DNA of 64,000 nucleotides from Gammaproteobacteria bacterium. GTDB lineage: Bacteria; Pseudomonadota; Gammaproteobacteria; Xanthomonadales; Wenzhouxiangellaceae. The translations under genes and the position numbers were made by a program. The notes below the pieces were generated by a model. It was not told the DNA's origin. It did no database searches and worked only from the letters and a program-made list of their open reading frames with translations. Shown here piece after piece: positions 38,492 through 49,571 of this stretch. The stretch's first letter is position 1, and each line of letters begins with the position of its first letter. The stretch covers positions 123,712-187,711 of the forward strand of contig JAJFKX010000058.1 in NCBI GenBank assembly GCA_021772985.1. The letters are read 5' to 3'.

Positions 38492-38568
38492 GGGCGATTA
38501 GCTCAGTTGGTTAGAGCGCTGTCTTGACATGGCAGAGGTCACTGGTTCAAATCCAGTATCGCCCACCA
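38492..38568 (+). tRNA. tRNA-Val (anticodon GAC)
   Basis: A 77-base gene folds fully: acceptor GGGCGAT/ATCGCCC, D arm GCTC/GAGC, anticodon stem CTGTC/GGCAG with loop TTGACAT (anticodon GAC at 38526-38528), T arm ACTGG/CCAGT with TTCAAAT. The CCA end is encoded (38566-38568). It lies 60 bases before thrS. Decodes GUC and GUU. Confidence 0.96.
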
Positions 38569-38628
38569 TTTCGTCCCAGGTTTCCACCAGACAACCGGGC
38601 TTGGCAAGTCCCTTTAAGGAAAGTTGAA

Positions 38629-40536
38629 ATGCCCGTAATTACGCTACCCGATGGCAGCACCCGACAATTCGAACAGCCGATTAGCATCCTGGATGTGGCT
38701 GCTGATATTGGTCCCGGGCTGGCAAAAGCCACGCTGGCGGGTGAGGTTGATGGCGAACTCGCCGATGCATCGGATGTAATCAATACGGACGTCAGTTTGC
38801 GTATTATCACCGGCAAGGACGAAGAAGGCCTGGAGATAATCCGTCATTCCACCGCACATCTGCTGGGCCAGGCTGTCAAGCAGCTTTTCCCGGAAGCAAA
38901 AATGGTCATCGGGCCGGTTATCGATGATGGCTTTTATTACGATATTCAACGTGATCAGCCTTTCAGTCAGGATGATCTGCCCAAACTTGAACAACGGATG
39001 CGTGAGCTGGCCAGTCAGGACATTGCAGTAATCAAGACCATCACCGAACGTGACCAGGCCATCAAAATTTTCAGCGATCGTGAGGAAGACTATAAGTTAC
39101 GCCTGATCGATGATATGGCCGATGTTCAATCGATGGGTTTATACCAGCATGCTGAATATATTGATATGTGCCGCGGCCCGCATGTTCCACACCATCGTTT
39201 TCTGGGTGCTTTCAAACTGACCGCTTTATCGGGCTCTTATTGGCGTGGCGACAGCAATAATGAACAATTGCAACGTATTTACGGTACCGCCTGGCGCAAT
39301 GAGAAAGAGCTGAAGGCCTATTTATTGCGCCAGGAAGAGGCGGACAAACGTGATCATCGTAAATTGGGTCAGCGCCTGGATTTATTCCATTTTGAAGAGT
39401 CAGCTCCAGGTCAGCCGTTCTGGCATGACAAAGGCTGGACTTTGTACTCATTATTGATGGAGTACATGCGCAAGAAAGTCCGTGAACACGGCTATATTGA
39501 AGTCCACACACCACAGGTGATGAGTGTTGACTTCTGGAAATACACCGGGCACTGGGAAAAGTACCGCGAAAATATGTTTGTGGTGGATGAATCTGCTGAC
39601 ACATCTTTTGCATTGAAACCGATGAATTGCCCAGGTAACGTGCAAGTGTTCAAGCAAGGTGTGAAAAGTTATCGTGATCTGCCGGTTCGAATGGCGGAAT
39701 TCGGCAAAGTTTTCAGGCATGAGGCATCAGGCGCCAGACACGGGTTAATGCGTGTCCAGGGGTTCACTCAGGACGACGCCCATATTTTCTGCACCGATCA
39801 GCAACTAGAAGACGAAGTGGTTGCGATGTGTGCGCTGATCAAAGAAGTCTATGATGAGCTGGGCTTTGCTGATGTTAAGGTGAAACTATCGACCCGGCCG
39901 GAACAGCGCATAGGTACTGACGAAGATTGGGATCGGGCAGAGCGCGCACTTGAGAATGTCTGCCGTAAACTGGACCTGGATTGGTCGCTGAACCCTGGTG
40001 ACGGGGCGTTCTATGCGCCGAAACTGGATTTTCATCTTAGTGACGCGATTGGCAGAGTATGGCAATGTGGCACTATTCAGGTTGATATGAATCTGCCCCA
40101 CCGTTTGGATATTTCCTACATCGGTGAAGATGGCGAAAAACACCGGCCGCATATGGTGCACCGTGCCATTATGGGCTCAATCGAACGTTTTCTGGGCGTG
40201 TTGATTGAACATTATGCCGGTGAATTTCCATTGTGGCTGGCACCTGTGCAGGCGGCGGTACTGAATATTACTGATGATCATGCCGATTATGCCAGGCAGG
40301 TTACTGACTCATTGGAACAACAGGGCTTACGGGTGATTACGGATTTGCGTAACGAGAAAATCGGCTTTAAAATCCGCGAGCACACTTTGCAGAAGATACC
40401 ATTTTTGCTGGTGGTTGGAGAACGTGAGATGGCTGCGGGACAAGTGGCGGTCAGATTGCGCAACGGCAAGAACCTGGGCAGTGTTCAAGTTGCTGAAACA
40501 GCCGAATTCATGCGACAGATATCGCCGAATGGCTAA
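38629..40536 (+). CDS. thrS: threonyl-tRNA synthetase
   Basis: A 635-residue class II synthetase that charges tRNA-Thr. The start at 38629 ([16 protein letters not shown]) has AAGGAAAG upstream and matches E. coli ThrS; the longer frame would run through the tRNA and is rejected. The TGS domain is residues 1-62; the editing domain has [16 protein letters not shown]; the catalytic domain holds the zinc Cys334 in MNCPGN, and [14 protein letters not shown] near 510. A C-terminal anticodon-binding domain completes it. First gene of the thrS-infC-rpmI-rplT block. Confidence 0.97.
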   Translation: MPVITLPDGSTRQFEQPISILDVAADIGPGLAKATLAGEVDGELADASDVINTDVSLRIITGKDEEGLEIIRHSTAHLLGQAVKQLFPEAKMVIGPVIDDGFYYDIQRDQPFSQDDLPKLEQRMRELASQDIAVIKTITERDQAIKIFSDREEDYKLRLIDDMADVQSMGLYQHAEYIDMCRGPHVPHHRFLGAFKLTALSGSYWRGDSNNEQLQRIYGTAWRNEKELKAYLLRQEEADKRDHRKLGQRLDLFHFEESAPGQPFWHDKGWTLYSLLMEYMRKKVREHGYIEVHTPQVMSVDFWKYTGHWEKYRENMFVVDESADTSFALKPMNCPGNVQVFKQGVKSYRDLPVRMAEFGKVFRHEASGARHGLMRVQGFTQDDAHIFCTDQQLEDEVVAMCALIKEVYDELGFADVKVKLSTRPEQRIGTDEDWDRAERALENVCRKLDLDWSLNPGDGAFYAPKLDFHLSDAIGRVWQCGTIQVDMNLPHRLDISYIGEDGEKHRPHMVHRAIMGSIERFLGVLIEHYAGEFPLWLAPVQAAVLNITDDHADYARQVTDSLEQQGLRVITDLRNEKIGFKIREHTLQKIPFLLVVGEREMAAGQVAVRLRNGKNLGSVQVAETAEFMRQISPNG

Positions 40537-40576
40537 TTGCTCTATATAATGATCAACCGATTAACGACAAACACAC

Positions 40577-40591
40577 GGAGTAACGCACATC
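40577..40591 (+). promoter_or_regulatory. infC ribosome site deciding an ATC start codon
   Basis: GGAG (40577-40580) lies 8 bases before an in-frame ATC (40589-40591). The frame is closed upstream by TAA at 40562-40564 and has no ATG, GTG or TTG in between, so ATC is the best start. A rare start codon is how IF3 limits its own synthesis in E. coli (AUU there). Confidence 0.7.
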
Positions 40592-41104
40592 GCGACAAAT
40601 AAAGACACCCGGCGAAATGATGAGATAGACGCGCCGGAAGTTCGAGTTATTGACTCGGAAGGTAACCAGGCAGGCATTCATAAAATTGAGGATGCAATCA
40701 GAATGGCCTCAAGTGCTACGCTGGATCTGGTTGAATTGGTGCCTAATGCAGAGCCGCCGGTATGCCGTATTATGGATTATGGCAAATATCGGTTTGAGCA
40801 GGCCAAGAAAAACCAGGCATCTAAAAAGAAACAAAAGCAGGTTCAGGTTAAGGAGTTAAAATTCCGGCCGGGTACCGATATACATGATTATCAGGTTAAA
40901 ATGCGCAACCTGGTCAAGTTTATTGAAGAAGGTAACAAAGTTAAGGTTACTTTACGCTTTCGAGGCCGGGAAATGGCCCACCAGGAATTGGGTATGGAAT
41001 TACTCAATCGGGTAGAAAATGATTTGGGTGACCTTGTCACCATAGAGCAGCGCCCCAAAATGGAAGGGCGGCAAGTGAGCATGATGTTAAGCCCTAAACG
41101 GTAG
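40589..41104 (+). CDS. infC: translation initiation factor IF-3
   Basis: A 171-residue protein when started at ATC 40589; the first ATG in frame (40703) would remove the whole N-terminal start of IF3 ([20 protein letters not shown]). The N domain is followed by [20 protein letters not shown], the strongly conserved IF3 signature, and by the C domain ([29 protein letters not shown]). IF3 prevents 30S-50S joining and checks the start codon. It is 52 bases after thrS. The rare start codon fits autogenous control. Confidence 0.93.
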   Translation: MATNKDTRRNDEIDAPEVRVIDSEGNQAGIHKIEDAIRMASSATLDLVELVPNAEPPVCRIMDYGKYRFEQAKKNQASKKKQKQVQVKELKFRPGTDIHDYQVKMRNLVKFIEEGNKVKVTLRFRGREMAHQELGMELLNRVENDLGDLVTIEQRPKMEGRQVSMMLSPKR

Positions 41105-41243
41105 GGTTTGACGGCTGCCGTAAGGCAGGTCGCCGTGACCGCAAAAATCCGGTACGGCAAAACAAGCGCTGGTAAGCTATGAAGTATCGCATATTGAAGG
41201 GCGATCGCTTGCTGGAGTATTAAAAAAATGACAGGAGGCAACA
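41105..41243 (+). promoter_or_regulatory. infC-rpmI leader, candidate L20 control region
   Basis: A 139-base gap in an otherwise packed operon. It has small hairpins (CTGCC-GTAA-GGCAG at about 41112, GGTC-GCCGT-GACC at about 41129). In E. coli the region before rpmI binds ribosomal protein L20 and represses rpmI-rplT. Assignment here is by position only. Confidence 0.35.
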
Positions 41244-41441
41244 ATGCCCAAGATGAAAACCAACCGTGGTGCCGCAAAGCGGTTCCGCAAGACAGCCAGT
41301 GGTAAATACAAGCGTGGTCACGCGTTTACCAGCCATATCCTTACCAAAAAAGACACCAAGCGGAAACGTCGCCTGCGTGCTACCGGCCATATTTCCGCTG
41401 CAGATACGCGGATGGTCAGACGCTTGTTACCGTACGTTTAA
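41244..41441 (+). CDS. rpmI: 50S ribosomal protein L35
   Basis: A 65-residue basic protein, full length, with [20 protein letters not shown] at the start and [15 protein letters not shown] in the middle, as in all L35. AGGAGG lies 6 bases before the ATG. The next gene, rplT, follows 12 bases later. Confidence 0.98.
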   Translation: MPKMKTNRGAAKRFRKTASGKYKRGHAFTSHILTKKDTKRKRRLRATGHISAADTRMVRRLLPYV

Positions 41442-41453
41442 GGAGATTTAAAA

Positions 41454-41810
41454 ATGGCAAGAGTAAAACGTGGTGTTCAGGCCAAGCGCCGTCATAACGC
41501 AGTATTGTCGCGGGCCAAGGGCTATTACAACGCCCGCCGCAAAAATTTCCGGACTGCAACTCAGGCAGTAACCAAAGCCGGGCAATATGCTTACCGTGAT
41601 CGGCGTCAGCGCAAGCGCGATTTTCGTTCTTTATGGATCGTGCGGATTAACGCAGCCGCCCGTGAGCACGGTTTGTCATACAGTCGGTTAATGTTTGGCC
41701 TGAAACAGGCTGAGATCGAAATTGACCGTAAAATGCTGGCCAACCTGGCTATTACCGATAAAGCTGCTTTTGGCAAGCTGGCCGAACAGGCTGCCGCCAA
41801 ACTGGCATAA
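41454..41810 (+). CDS. rplT: 50S ribosomal protein L20
   Basis: A 118-residue protein with [17 protein letters not shown] at the start and [20 protein letters not shown] in the middle, the L20 signature. It is an early 23S rRNA-binding assembly protein and, in E. coli, represses its own operon. Length is normal. Confidence 0.98.
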   Translation: MARVKRGVQAKRRHNAVLSRAKGYYNARRKNFRTATQAVTKAGQYAYRDRRQRKRDFRSLWIVRINAAAREHGLSYSRLMFGLKQAEIEIDRKMLANLAITDKAAFGKLAEQAAAKLA

Positions 41811-41821
41811 TTGTTTGCTTG

Positions 41822-41849
41822 ACCATGGCCCGTGAATGCGGGCTATGGT
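41822..41849 (+). terminator. strong hairpin between rplT and pheS
   Basis: ACCATGGCCCG-TGAATG-CGGGCTATGGT forms an 11-bp stem (one G-T pair). It lacks a clear U-run, so it could be a partial terminator, an attenuator for pheST or an RNA processing site. No leader peptide rich in Phe codons is visible. Confidence 0.5.
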
Positions 41850-41934
41850 TATACGCACGTCAGCTACTGAAGGGGTAGTGTGCTCGGATACTTATGCAGC
41901 ATTTACGTCAGTGCAATGATTGGCCACCAAAGCG

Positions 41935-42936
41935 ATGAATACGCAAACAACAGATAACATACTGGAGCAAGCTCGGGCTGAAATTTCAGCTGCAGCTGAT
42001 TTAGATGCCGTAGAAGCTTGTCGCTTGCATTGGCTGGGCCGCAAAGGCGTGGTTACCCAGCAGCTTAAACAACTGGGACAGTTGGATGCCGAGGCAAGGC
42101 GTTCAGCAGGCCAACAGATTAATCAAACCAAAACCACCATCGTAGAGTTGCTTGAAGCACGCAAGCAGGAACTGCAGGCAGCCGTGTTGCAACAGCAGTT
42201 GGAACAACAACGCGTGGATGTGAGTTTGCCGGGGACACAGCATTTCAGATACGGGCTGCACCCGGTTACCCGCACCATGAACCGGATGGTGGAAATATTT
42301 GAATGTCTCGGCTTTCAGGTTGCTACCGGCCCTGAGATTGAGGATGATGAGCACAATTTCGAAGCACTGAATTTCCCGGCTCATCACCCAGCGCGTGCAA
42401 TGCACGATACCTTTTACTTTGGCGATGGCCGGCTGTTGCGGACGCATACTTCGCCGGTACAAATACGTGCCCTGCGTGCTCAGCCATTACCGGTAAGGGT
42501 GATTGCGCCTGGACGGGTCTACCGCAGTGATTCTGATCAGACCCATACACCGATGTTTAATCAACTGGAAGGTTTGTTGGTGGCTGAAAAGGTCACTTTT
42601 GCAGACCTCAAGGGAATTCTGCAGCAATTCGTCAATACGTTTTTTGAACAAGCACTAAGTATGCGCCTGCGGCCTTCATATTTCCCATTTACCGAACCTT
42701 CAGCCGAAGTGGATATTGCCTGGCACAAAGATGATGGCAGCGTCAGTTGGCTAGAGGTGTTGGGCTGTGGGATGGTGCATCCAAACGTGTTGGAAAATTG
42801 CGGCATAGATAGCGAGCGCTATACCGGCTATGCATTCGGTATGGGCATTGAGCGATTTGCCATGCTCCGCTATGGAGTAACTGATTTGCGTCAGTTTTTT
42901 GAAAATGAATTGTCGTTTCTGGAGCAGTTCGCATGA
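41935..42936 (+). CDS. pheS: phenylalanyl-tRNA synthetase alpha subunit
   Basis: A 333-residue class II catalytic subunit. ATG 41935 ([12 protein letters not shown]) is preferred over a TTG at 41920. Motifs: [18 protein letters not shown] in the coiled-coil arm, [19 protein letters not shown], and [17 protein letters not shown] near the end (motif 3). The stop overlaps the pheT start (ATGA), as expected for subunits made one-to-one. Confidence 0.97.
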   Translation: MNTQTTDNILEQARAEISAAADLDAVEACRLHWLGRKGVVTQQLKQLGQLDAEARRSAGQQINQTKTTIVELLEARKQELQAAVLQQQLEQQRVDVSLPGTQHFRYGLHPVTRTMNRMVEIFECLGFQVATGPEIEDDEHNFEALNFPAHHPARAMHDTFYFGDGRLLRTHTSPVQIRALRAQPLPVRVIAPGRVYRSDSDQTHTPMFNQLEGLLVAEKVTFADLKGILQQFVNTFFEQALSMRLRPSYFPFTEPSAEVDIAWHKDDGSVSWLEVLGCGMVHPNVLENCGIDSERYTGYAFGMGIERFAMLRYGVTDLRQFFENELSFLEQFA

Positions 42937-45359
42937 AATTTAATGTGAACTGGCTGGCTGAGATACTCCAGCAGCCATTGGATGCTGAACAATTGGCGGA
43001 ACAATTGACTGCTGCCGGTCTTGAAGTTGACACTGTTACAGCCGCTGCTGAGCAATTCAGCGGAGTTGTAGTGGCCAGAATTGTTGCCTGTGAGCAACAC
43101 CCTGATGCAGATCGGCTGCAAGTTTGTAAAGTTGATTATGGGCAGCCAGAGTCAGTCCAGATTGTTTGTGGTGCGGCTAACGCCAAACCAGGATTGATTG
43201 CGCCTTTGGCAGTTGTCGGTGCAATTCTGCCAGGCAATTTTAAAATCAAACCTGCCAAACTGCGGGGAATTGAATCACAGGGAATGCTTTGTTCGGGTAA
43301 AGAGCTGGGGCTGGATGAAGACGGTTCAGGTTTAATGGCATTGGCTGAAGATGCCCCGATAGGTGAAAACCTGCGTGACTGGTTGCAGTTGGATGACACC
43401 GTCATCGAAATTGATTTAACCCCCAATCGCGCGGACTGCCTGTCATTACGCGGCCTTGCACGAGAAGTGGCTGCTTTAAATGGCAAAGCCTTTTCAATGC
43501 CGGAAATAGCAACTGTTGCAGCACAGACCAACACTGCGTTTGATATCCGGATCGATAATGCTGATGACTGTCCCCGCTATGCGGGTCGTGTTATTGAAGG
43601 GTTGAACCCAGCAGCAGTAAGTCCGGTATGGATGCAAGAACGGTTGCGTCGCTGTGGTTTGCGCAGCAAGACACCGTTGGTGGATGTGACCAATTACATC
43701 CTATTGGAAATGGGCCAGCCATTACACGCTTTTGACCTGGATCGATTGAAAGATAATCAGGGTAATATTCCGGTTCTCGGTGTGCGTACTGCGGTTGAGG
43801 GTGAATGTTTGACGTTGTTGAATGATCAGGCAGTGAAATTAAAACCAGATCATTTAATCATTACAGCAGATAACCGTCCTGCAGCGATGGCTGGTCTGAT
43901 GGGTGGTTTAAGTACCGCGGTTAATGATGATACCACCAGCGTTTTGTTGGAGAGTGCCTGGTTCAGTCCGCACATGATCATGGGGCGCTCACGTAACCTG
44001 GGGGTGAGCAGTGATGCCGCCCATCGTTTTGAACGCGGTATTGATCCAACTATTCAATGCCAGGCATTGGAACGTGCGACTGAATTATTAGTGCAGATCG
44101 CCGGCGGTAAGGCAGGTCCCATTTGCATGGCTGAACAAGCTGACAAGCTGCCTGAACAGAGCCCGATTCGATTCCGCTTAACCCGCTGTAATGCTTTGCT
44201 GGGGTTGCAGCTTGAAGCATCAAAGGTTACCGATATATTGACTGCGCTGGGAATGTACCTGCAGGCTGAATCCGATCGCGTATGGCTGGTGACCCCGCCG
44301 GCTGCCAGACTGGATATTGCGCTGGAAGTCGATTTGATCGAGGAAATCGCAAGGATACATGGTTTCGAACATATTCCTGACCAGCTACCCGCTGGGGCTC
44401 TGGCTTTACAGCCAAAGCCGGAAAGGCTTTTACTTAAACGACGGCTGGAAACGCTGTGTGTGGACCTGGGCTATCAGGAAGCAATGACCTATAGTTTTCT
44501 GGACCGTAATTGGTTATCAGTTTTTGGTCTGGCGGACGAGGTGATAGAACTGGCAAACCCTATCAGCCGGGAGTTGGCGGTGATGCGGCCGGCACTGATG
44601 CCTGGTCTGGTGACATCGGTGCAGCGAAATTTAAGAAAGTATACGGGGCAGCAACGCGGAACGGTCAGAATGTTTGAGCTGGGCACGGTATTTTTACCCG
44701 ATGGGGGAGATTACCGTGAAATCCAGCGTTTGGCATTTGCCGCATGTGGCCGCAGCAAACCCGAGCAATGGCAATTTAATAATAAAGAAAGCGCATTAAA
44801 CTTCTTTGATTTCAAAGGAGATATTGAAGCAGCGCTCAGCTATACCAGTGGGCAGGTTTCTTTTCGGCCGACTGCCCGCAGTTTTCTGCATCCTGGGCAG
44901 AGCGCAGATATCCTGATGGTGGACAATAATCAGGCATCAGTTTGTATTGGTTGGTTGGGATTGTTACATCCGGCAATGCGCAAGAAGCTGGATTTGGACA
45001 GTGATGTATTCATAGCTGAGTTACAACTGGACTATGTAACCAATACCGAGCTGCCAACTTTCAGTAAAACATCCAAATATCCTGCTATACGTCGCGATCT
45101 TGCATTGATCGTGCCAGAAAGCACCACTTCAGCTGAAGCCTTGGGTTGTATTGAACAACATGCCGGCGAACACTTGAAAACTGCGTTTTTATTCGATGTT
45201 TATACTGGTTCCGGGGTCGAATCTGGCTACAAAAGCCTTGCTATCGGCTTGATTTTGCAGGATGATTATCAAACCTTAACTGATGAAATGGCCGACAAAA
45301 CCGAGAACCGGATACTGGTTGGTCTTGAACACGATCATAATATCCGGCGAAGAGATTGA
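42933..45359 (+). CDS. pheT: phenylalanyl-tRNA synthetase beta subunit
   Basis: An 808-residue subunit of normal length. It has the tRNA-binding domain ([15 protein letters not shown]), the B3/B4 editing domain, the B5 domain and the C-terminal anticodon-binding fold ([15 protein letters not shown]). It overlaps pheS by 4 bases and ends 4 bases before ihfA. Confidence 0.97.
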   Translation: MKFNVNWLAEILQQPLDAEQLAEQLTAAGLEVDTVTAAAEQFSGVVVARIVACEQHPDADRLQVCKVDYGQPESVQIVCGAANAKPGLIAPLAVVGAILPGNFKIKPAKLRGIESQGMLCSGKELGLDEDGSGLMALAEDAPIGENLRDWLQLDDTVIEIDLTPNRADCLSLRGLAREVAALNGKAFSMPEIATVAAQTNTAFDIRIDNADDCPRYAGRVIEGLNPAAVSPVWMQERLRRCGLRSKTPLVDVTNYILLEMGQPLHAFDLDRLKDNQGNIPVLGVRTAVEGECLTLLNDQAVKLKPDHLIITADNRPAAMAGLMGGLSTAVNDDTTSVLLESAWFSPHMIMGRSRNLGVSSDAAHRFERGIDPTIQCQALERATELLVQIAGGKAGPICMAEQADKLPEQSPIRFRLTRCNALLGLQLEASKVTDILTALGMYLQAESDRVWLVTPPAARLDIALEVDLIEEIARIHGFEHIPDQLPAGALALQPKPERLLLKRRLETLCVDLGYQEAMTYSFLDRNWLSVFGLADEVIELANPISRELAVMRPALMPGLVTSVQRNLRKYTGQQRGTVRMFELGTVFLPDGGDYREIQRLAFAACGRSKPEQWQFNNKESALNFFDFKGDIEAALSYTSGQVSFRPTARSFLHPGQSADILMVDNNQASVCIGWLGLLHPAMRKKLDLDSDVFIAELQLDYVTNTELPTFSKTSKYPAIRRDLALIVPESTTSAEALGCIEQHAGEHLKTAFLFDVYTGSGVESGYKSLAIGLILQDDYQTLTDEMADKTENRILVGLEHDHNIRRRD

Positions 45360-45363
45360 ATTT

Positions 45364-45666
45364 ATGGCATTGACCAAAGCAGATCTGGCCACCGCATTAT
45401 TTGACGAGGTGGGTTTAAATAAGCGTGAAGCGCGTGAATTTATCGATAATTATTTTGAGGTTATCCGTAACTCATTGGAAAATGGTGACAGCGTTAAGTT
45501 GTCCGGCTTCGGTAATTTCCAGTTACGAGATAAACAGACACGACCTGGACGTAACCCTAAAACCGGAGAAGAGATACCCATTACCGCCCGGCGTGTGGTT
45601 ACTTTTAAACCAGGTCAAAAACTTCGCAATAGAGTAGAAAGTTATGTTGGATCAGGGGACCAATAA
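45364..45666 (+). CDS. ihfA: integration host factor alpha subunit
   Basis: A 100-residue DNA-bending protein. ATG 45364 ([20 protein letters not shown]) is the true start; longer frames run back into pheT. DNA-binding arm: [14 protein letters not shown]; flanks [13 protein letters not shown] and [15 protein letters not shown]. It pairs with ihfB (54640-54936) in this window to make IHF. Placed after pheST as in enterobacteria and Pseudomonas. Confidence 0.96.
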   Translation: MALTKADLATALFDEVGLNKREAREFIDNYFEVIRNSLENGDSVKLSGFGNFQLRDKQTRPGRNPKTGEEIPITARRVVTFKPGQKLRNRVESYVGSGDQ

Positions 45667-46000
45667 AGAATTACCCAATATTCCTGCCAAACGTTACTTC
45701 ACGATTGGGGAAGTTGGAGAATTATGTGCAGTCAAGCCGCATGTGCTGCGTTACTGGGAGCAGGAATTTGACCAACTCAAACCGGTCAAGCGACGTGGGA
45801 ATCGCCGCTACTATCAACGACACGACGTATTGCTGGTTCGGCAAATCAGAGCGTTATTGTATGAACAAGGTTATACAATAGGTGGTGCCCGTCAAATGTT
45901 GAATGGAGAAGCGTCGCAGGATGATATTTCCAGAAGTCACCAAATTATCAAGCAGTTAAAATCGGAACTTGAAGAAATACTTTTAGTTCTGAAAACATAA
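45644..46000 (+). CDS. MerR family transcriptional regulator
   Basis: A 118-residue regulator that starts inside the 3' end of ihfA. The N-terminal winged helix ([40 protein letters not shown]) is the conserved form found after ihfA throughout Gammaproteobacteria. The rest is a coiled-coil ([18 protein letters not shown]). It has no C-terminal metal-binding cysteines, so it is not a metal sensor. Role unknown. Confidence 0.92.
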   Translation: MLDQGTNKELPNIPAKRYFTIGEVGELCAVKPHVLRYWEQEFDQLKPVKRRGNRRYYQRHDVLLVRQIRALLYEQGYTIGGARQMLNGEASQDDISRSHQIIKQLKSELEEILLVLKT

Positions 46001-46012
46001 CAGATTCTTTTT

Positions 46013-46033
46013 CGGGAAAAATCCATCTTCCCG
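46013..46033. terminator. small hairpin between convergent merR and thrE-type genes
   Basis: CGGGAA (46013-46018) pairs with TTCCCG (46028-46033) over a 9-base loop in the 50-base gap between converging genes. The T-run precedes rather than follows it on the plus strand, so terminator function is uncertain. Confidence 0.35.
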
Positions 46034-46050
46034 GGCAAATGATTAATTAC

Positions 46051-47310
46051 CTACAATTCGTTTTTTGGTGTCACCAGCACACTGGCTACAATCATGCCGG
46101 TTGTCAGTGCCACTGCGGTTAATACGGCTAAAAAACCGGTTTCAATACCCGACACCACATCTGAATTCAACAGGTCGTTCAAGCTGCGGAAACCAACACT
46201 ACCAGGAACCAGCAACAATAACCCCGGCGTATGCAGGACGCTGCTTGGCCTGCCTGTCCAGCGGGCATATAGATTGCCGACCAGACCAACCACCAGACCG
46301 CCGGCAAATGCGCCCAATGGTACGTCCAGCATAATTTTACCGGCCATGGCTGAATACCAGGCCACGATTACTGCCAGAAAAATCCACAGCCAGTCACGTA
46401 AATAAGCATTAAATAACAGCACAAAACCCATTGTGGCCACCAATGCGGCCAGTAATTGGTACTCCGTGGCAACGGCCGTGGGTACATATTCGGATAACGG
46501 CCCAACAACTGTTTGGGCGATGGTTCCTCCCAATGCCAAACCAAAGATCAAGGTCGCGAACACCAGCATTACACCCGCCAGTCTGGAACTGCCGGAGACC
46601 AGATGCCCGGTGGATAATTCCCTGGTGGCAATGGTCAAACCCAAACCGGGTATCAAGGCAATCATGCCTGCCATGGTGGCCGGCATAACTGCAGTTTCCG
46701 TATGCCAGCCGCACCATCCGAAGGTAATCAGTGAAACAGTGGTGGCACTCAGCGGTACAAACAGGCGATCGATACTGGTAAATTGAGTGGTCATAACCGC
46801 CAGCATGCCGACCACGGCACCAGCAACACCTGCCAAAATGGCTTCATTCCAGCCACCACCCAGCATCAGCGCAGTGGGCATGCCGATCATCACATAGGCG
46901 AGAAACGATAACCACGCGCTATACAATGGTTTGCGGTTAAGGATGTGGGTTACCTGTTCTGCGGCCAAAGCCGGATTGCCGGAGCCCAGCCCAACCTCTT
47001 CGACGATGTCGATAATGTCAGTTAAACGGCTGAAATCGGTACCTGCCTGATTGACTCGAATCAGATAAGTCTGCTGGCGATGCCCATCACCCAGCGCAGC
47101 CATCATGGCTGTTGGTGTACTGAAAAACTGTGCGGATAAGCCAAGTCTTTCAGCCACACCACTGAGTGCAGCTTCCAGACGGTGTGCGGGTGAGCCAAGT
47201 GTTAATAAGGCGCGGCCCATAATCAAAATCAGATTGGCCGGACCACTGACATCGGACGGCAGTGCCTGTTGTTCGTCATAATCGGATGTCGAACCGGGAT
47301 TGTTGAACAT
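46051..47310 (-). CDS. ThrE-type threonine/serine exporter
   Basis: A 419-residue membrane protein. The N-terminal part (ALLTLGSPAHRLEAALSGVAERLGL, shortened: TLGSPAHRLE) is the cytoplasmic DUF1212 domain, followed by about 10 transmembrane segments spanning the DUF1212 and ThrE_2 (DUF3815) halves fused in one chain. The Corynebacterium ThrE exports threonine and serine. It is divergent from serC (81-base gap), so serine export beside serine synthesis is a sensible pairing. Confidence 0.85.
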   Translation of the reverse strand: MFNNPGSTSDYDEQQALPSDVSGPANLILIMGRALLTLGSPAHRLEAALSGVAERLGLSAQFFSTPTAMMAALGDGHRQQTYLIRVNQAGTDFSRLTDIIDIVEEVGLGSGNPALAAEQVTHILNRKPLYSAWLSFLAYVMIGMPTALMLGGGWNEAILAGVAGAVVGMLAVMTTQFTSIDRLFVPLSATTVSLITFGWCGWHTETAVMPATMAGMIALIPGLGLTIATRELSTGHLVSGSSRLAGVMLVFATLIFGLALGGTIAQTVVGPLSEYVPTAVATEYQLLAALVATMGFVLLFNAYLRDWLWIFLAVIVAWYSAMAGKIMLDVPLGAFAGGLVVGLVGNLYARWTGRPSSVLHTPGLLLLVPGSVGFRSLNDLLNSDVVSGIETGFLAVLTAVALTTGMIVASVLVTPKNEL

Positions 47311-47391
47311 TAATGATTAATTCCACAGTACAATTAGTGCGCTATTTTGCAGTATTTGTAATCTGTTAACACGACTAATTTCATTCCCTAT

Positions 47392-48465
47392 ATGACTGAC
47401 CGAGTAATAAATTTTAGCCCAGGCCCGGCAATGCTGCCTGATGCGGTGCGTGAGCGTATCGGGCAAGAGTGGCTTAATGGCGTGCAACGAGGATTCAGCA
47501 TCGCGGAAATAAGCCATCGGGGCTGTGATTTTCTGGAGCTGGCAGAAGCCTGTGAGATCCGTCTGCGTAAGCTGCTTGGCCTAAGCAACACGCAAACCGT
47601 GTTATTTATGCAGGGCGGTGCAACCACTCAATTCAGTATGGTCCCAATGAATTTCGGGCTTGGAGGTTACTTGGTTAATGGGCATTGGAGCCGCAAAGCC
47701 TATCAGGTGGCCACGGATATTAATCCAGACGCGGTGTTGTTTGGCGAGTCGTTAATCGACGGCAGGTTTTTGCCTGTTGAACAATCCGCACGACAATTGC
47801 GCTATTTGCATCTGGCCAGTAATGAAACAATACATGGGGTCCAATGGCCGGGGTTGCCAGCCTGGTTGACGGATTTTAACACCCCGTTGATTGCCGATAT
47901 GTCTTCCGATATTGCATCCAGGGTCATTGATTATGGGCAGTTTGGGCTGGTCTACGCCGGTGCGCAAAAAAACCTGGGTATTGCCGGGTTGACCGTGGTT
48001 ATTGCCAGTCGGGAGTTATTGGCACAAACTCGCTCTGATTTGCCGGTGATGTTGCAATACAGAAAATTTGCAAAGCATGATTCCATGTTTAATACCCCAC
48101 CGACATTCGCCTGGTATGTCACTGATCTGGTATTGCAATGGCTGGAGCAGCAGGGCGGTATTGCGGCTATCGAACAATCTAACAGGAATAAAGCCAAAGC
48201 ACTGTATGCGGCAATTGATGCTTCCGATTTTTACACCAATAGCATCCACCCCGACTGGCGCTCAACCATGAATGCAGCATTTTGCTGCCCATCTGAAGAG
48301 CTGGATGGTTTATTTGTGCAACTGGCAAACCGTGAAGGCTTACAGGGTTTGAAAGGGCATCGTGTTATAGGTGGATTGCGCGCCAGTCTTTATAATGCAA
48401 TGCCTATCGCCAGTGTTAATACACTGGTCAGTTTTATGCAGGAGTTTGCCCGTCGCCATGGCTGA
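47392..48465 (+). CDS. serC: phosphoserine aminotransferase
   Basis: A 357-residue class V aminotransferase: INFSPGPAMLPDAVRE at the start, MQGGATTQFSMVPMNF, and the PLP lysine in GAQKNLGIAGLT near residue 190. It makes phosphoserine in serine synthesis and also acts in pyridoxal phosphate synthesis. The pheA start lies inside its last codons. First gene of the aromatic supra-operon. Confidence 0.97.
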   Translation: MTDRVINFSPGPAMLPDAVRERIGQEWLNGVQRGFSIAEISHRGCDFLELAEACEIRLRKLLGLSNTQTVLFMQGGATTQFSMVPMNFGLGGYLVNGHWSRKAYQVATDINPDAVLFGESLIDGRFLPVEQSARQLRYLHLASNETIHGVQWPGLPAWLTDFNTPLIADMSSDIASRVIDYGQFGLVYAGAQKNLGIAGLTVVIASRELLAQTRSDLPVMLQYRKFAKHDSMFNTPPTFAWYVTDLVLQWLEQQGGIAAIEQSNRNKAKALYAAIDASDFYTNSIHPDWRSTMNAAFCCPSEELDGLFVQLANREGLQGLKGHRVIGGLRASLYNAMPIASVNTLVSFMQEFARRHG

Positions 48466-49570
48466 TATTGATCTAAGCAAAGTGCGTGACCAGATTGATG
48501 AGCTGGATGCCCAGATCCAGGCATTTATCAATGCCAGAGCCGAGTTGGCGGCTAAAGTCCGAGCCAGTAAGGGCGAACATTTAACCCCTGCTGATTATTA
48601 TCGGCCGGAGCGCGAAGCGCAGGTGCTTCGACAAGTGGTTAAACGAAATACAGGCCCGCTGAGTGATCGCGAAATGTTGCGTCTGTTTCGGGAGATTATG
48701 TCAGCTTGCCTGGCTCAACAGGAACCTTTGCGGGTGGCGTATCTGGGTCCGGAAGGTACTTTTACACAACAAGCGGTGCAGCGTCAGTTCGGACATTCGG
48801 TAAGAGCCATTGCACAGGCGTCGGTGGACGCCGTATTTCAACAGGTGGAAACAGCCGAGGCAGATTTTGGTGTGGTGCCGGTTGAAAATTCATCACAAGG
48901 CATGGTTACCCATACATTGGATCGATTGTTTGGTTCGAGCCTGAAAATTTGTGCTGAAGTCGAATTGCCGATTCATCAGAATATTCTGACCAATGCCAGC
49001 GGCCTGGATCAAATCAAACTGGTGTATTCGCATCCCCAATCACTGGCCCAGTGCCGTTACTGGTTGCGGGAGCATTTGCCGAATGTTGAGTGCATAGCCG
49101 TATCCAGCAATGCCGAAGCTGCCCGACGTGTACGGCACGGGAATGATTCAGCTGCAATTGCAGGACGTAACGCGGCTGAAGTTTACAGCTTGCCGGTGCT
49201 GTTTGCCGACATTGAAGACCACCCGGATAATACCACCCGTTTTTTTGTGCTTGGTCGGGGTTTGTGCCCGCCCAGTGGAGATGACCGAACCACTTTATTG
49301 CTGGCCGGGCACGAAGGGGCGGGTGTGCTTTATCGGTTGTTGGAGCCGATTGCTGCGGCGGGCCTCAACATGACCCGAATTGAATCAAGACCATCTCACC
49401 AAGGCAAATGGGATTATGTTTTTTTTGTCGATATAGATGGACACGCTGAACAAAAGCCATTGGTTGGTGTGATTGAAAAGCTGAATGATATCGCCCGCCT
49501 GGCCAGAGTTTTGGGCGCTTATCCACGCGCTGTGGAACCCGATATCAGCACCAATAGCTACGAGGAATAA
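48458..49570 (+). CDS. pheA: bifunctional chorismate mutase/prephenate dehydratase
   Basis: A 370-residue enzyme that turns chorismate into prephenate and then phenylpyruvate. ATG 48458 (MADIDLSKVRDQIDELDAQI) overlaps the serC stop. Chorismate mutase is residues 1-90; prephenate dehydratase follows (VAYLGPEGTFTQQAV, NTTRFFVLG), then an ACT domain with ESRPSH for phenylalanine feedback. Ends 1 base before hisC's start. Confidence 0.97.
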   Translation: MADIDLSKVRDQIDELDAQIQAFINARAELAAKVRASKGEHLTPADYYRPEREAQVLRQVVKRNTGPLSDREMLRLFREIMSACLAQQEPLRVAYLGPEGTFTQQAVQRQFGHSVRAIAQASVDAVFQQVETAEADFGVVPVENSSQGMVTHTLDRLFGSSLKICAEVELPIHQNILTNASGLDQIKLVYSHPQSLAQCRYWLREHLPNVECIAVSSNAEAARRVRHGNDSAAIAGRNAAEVYSLPVLFADIEDHPDNTTRFFVLGRGLCPPSGDDRTTLLLAGHEGAGVLYRLLEPIAAAGLNMTRIESRPSHQGKWDYVFFVDIDGHAEQKPLVGVIEKLNDIARLARVLGAYPRAVEPDISTNSYEE

Positions 49571-49571
49571 T

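Noticed and set aside
38524..38628. N-terminal extension of ThrS
   Set aside because: The extra codons run through the tRNA-Val gene; the real start at 38629 has a good ribosome site and matches ThrS of other bacteria.
40703..41104. IF3 starting at the first ATG
   Set aside because: It would remove a conserved IF3 N-terminal segment that is encoded in frame upstream.
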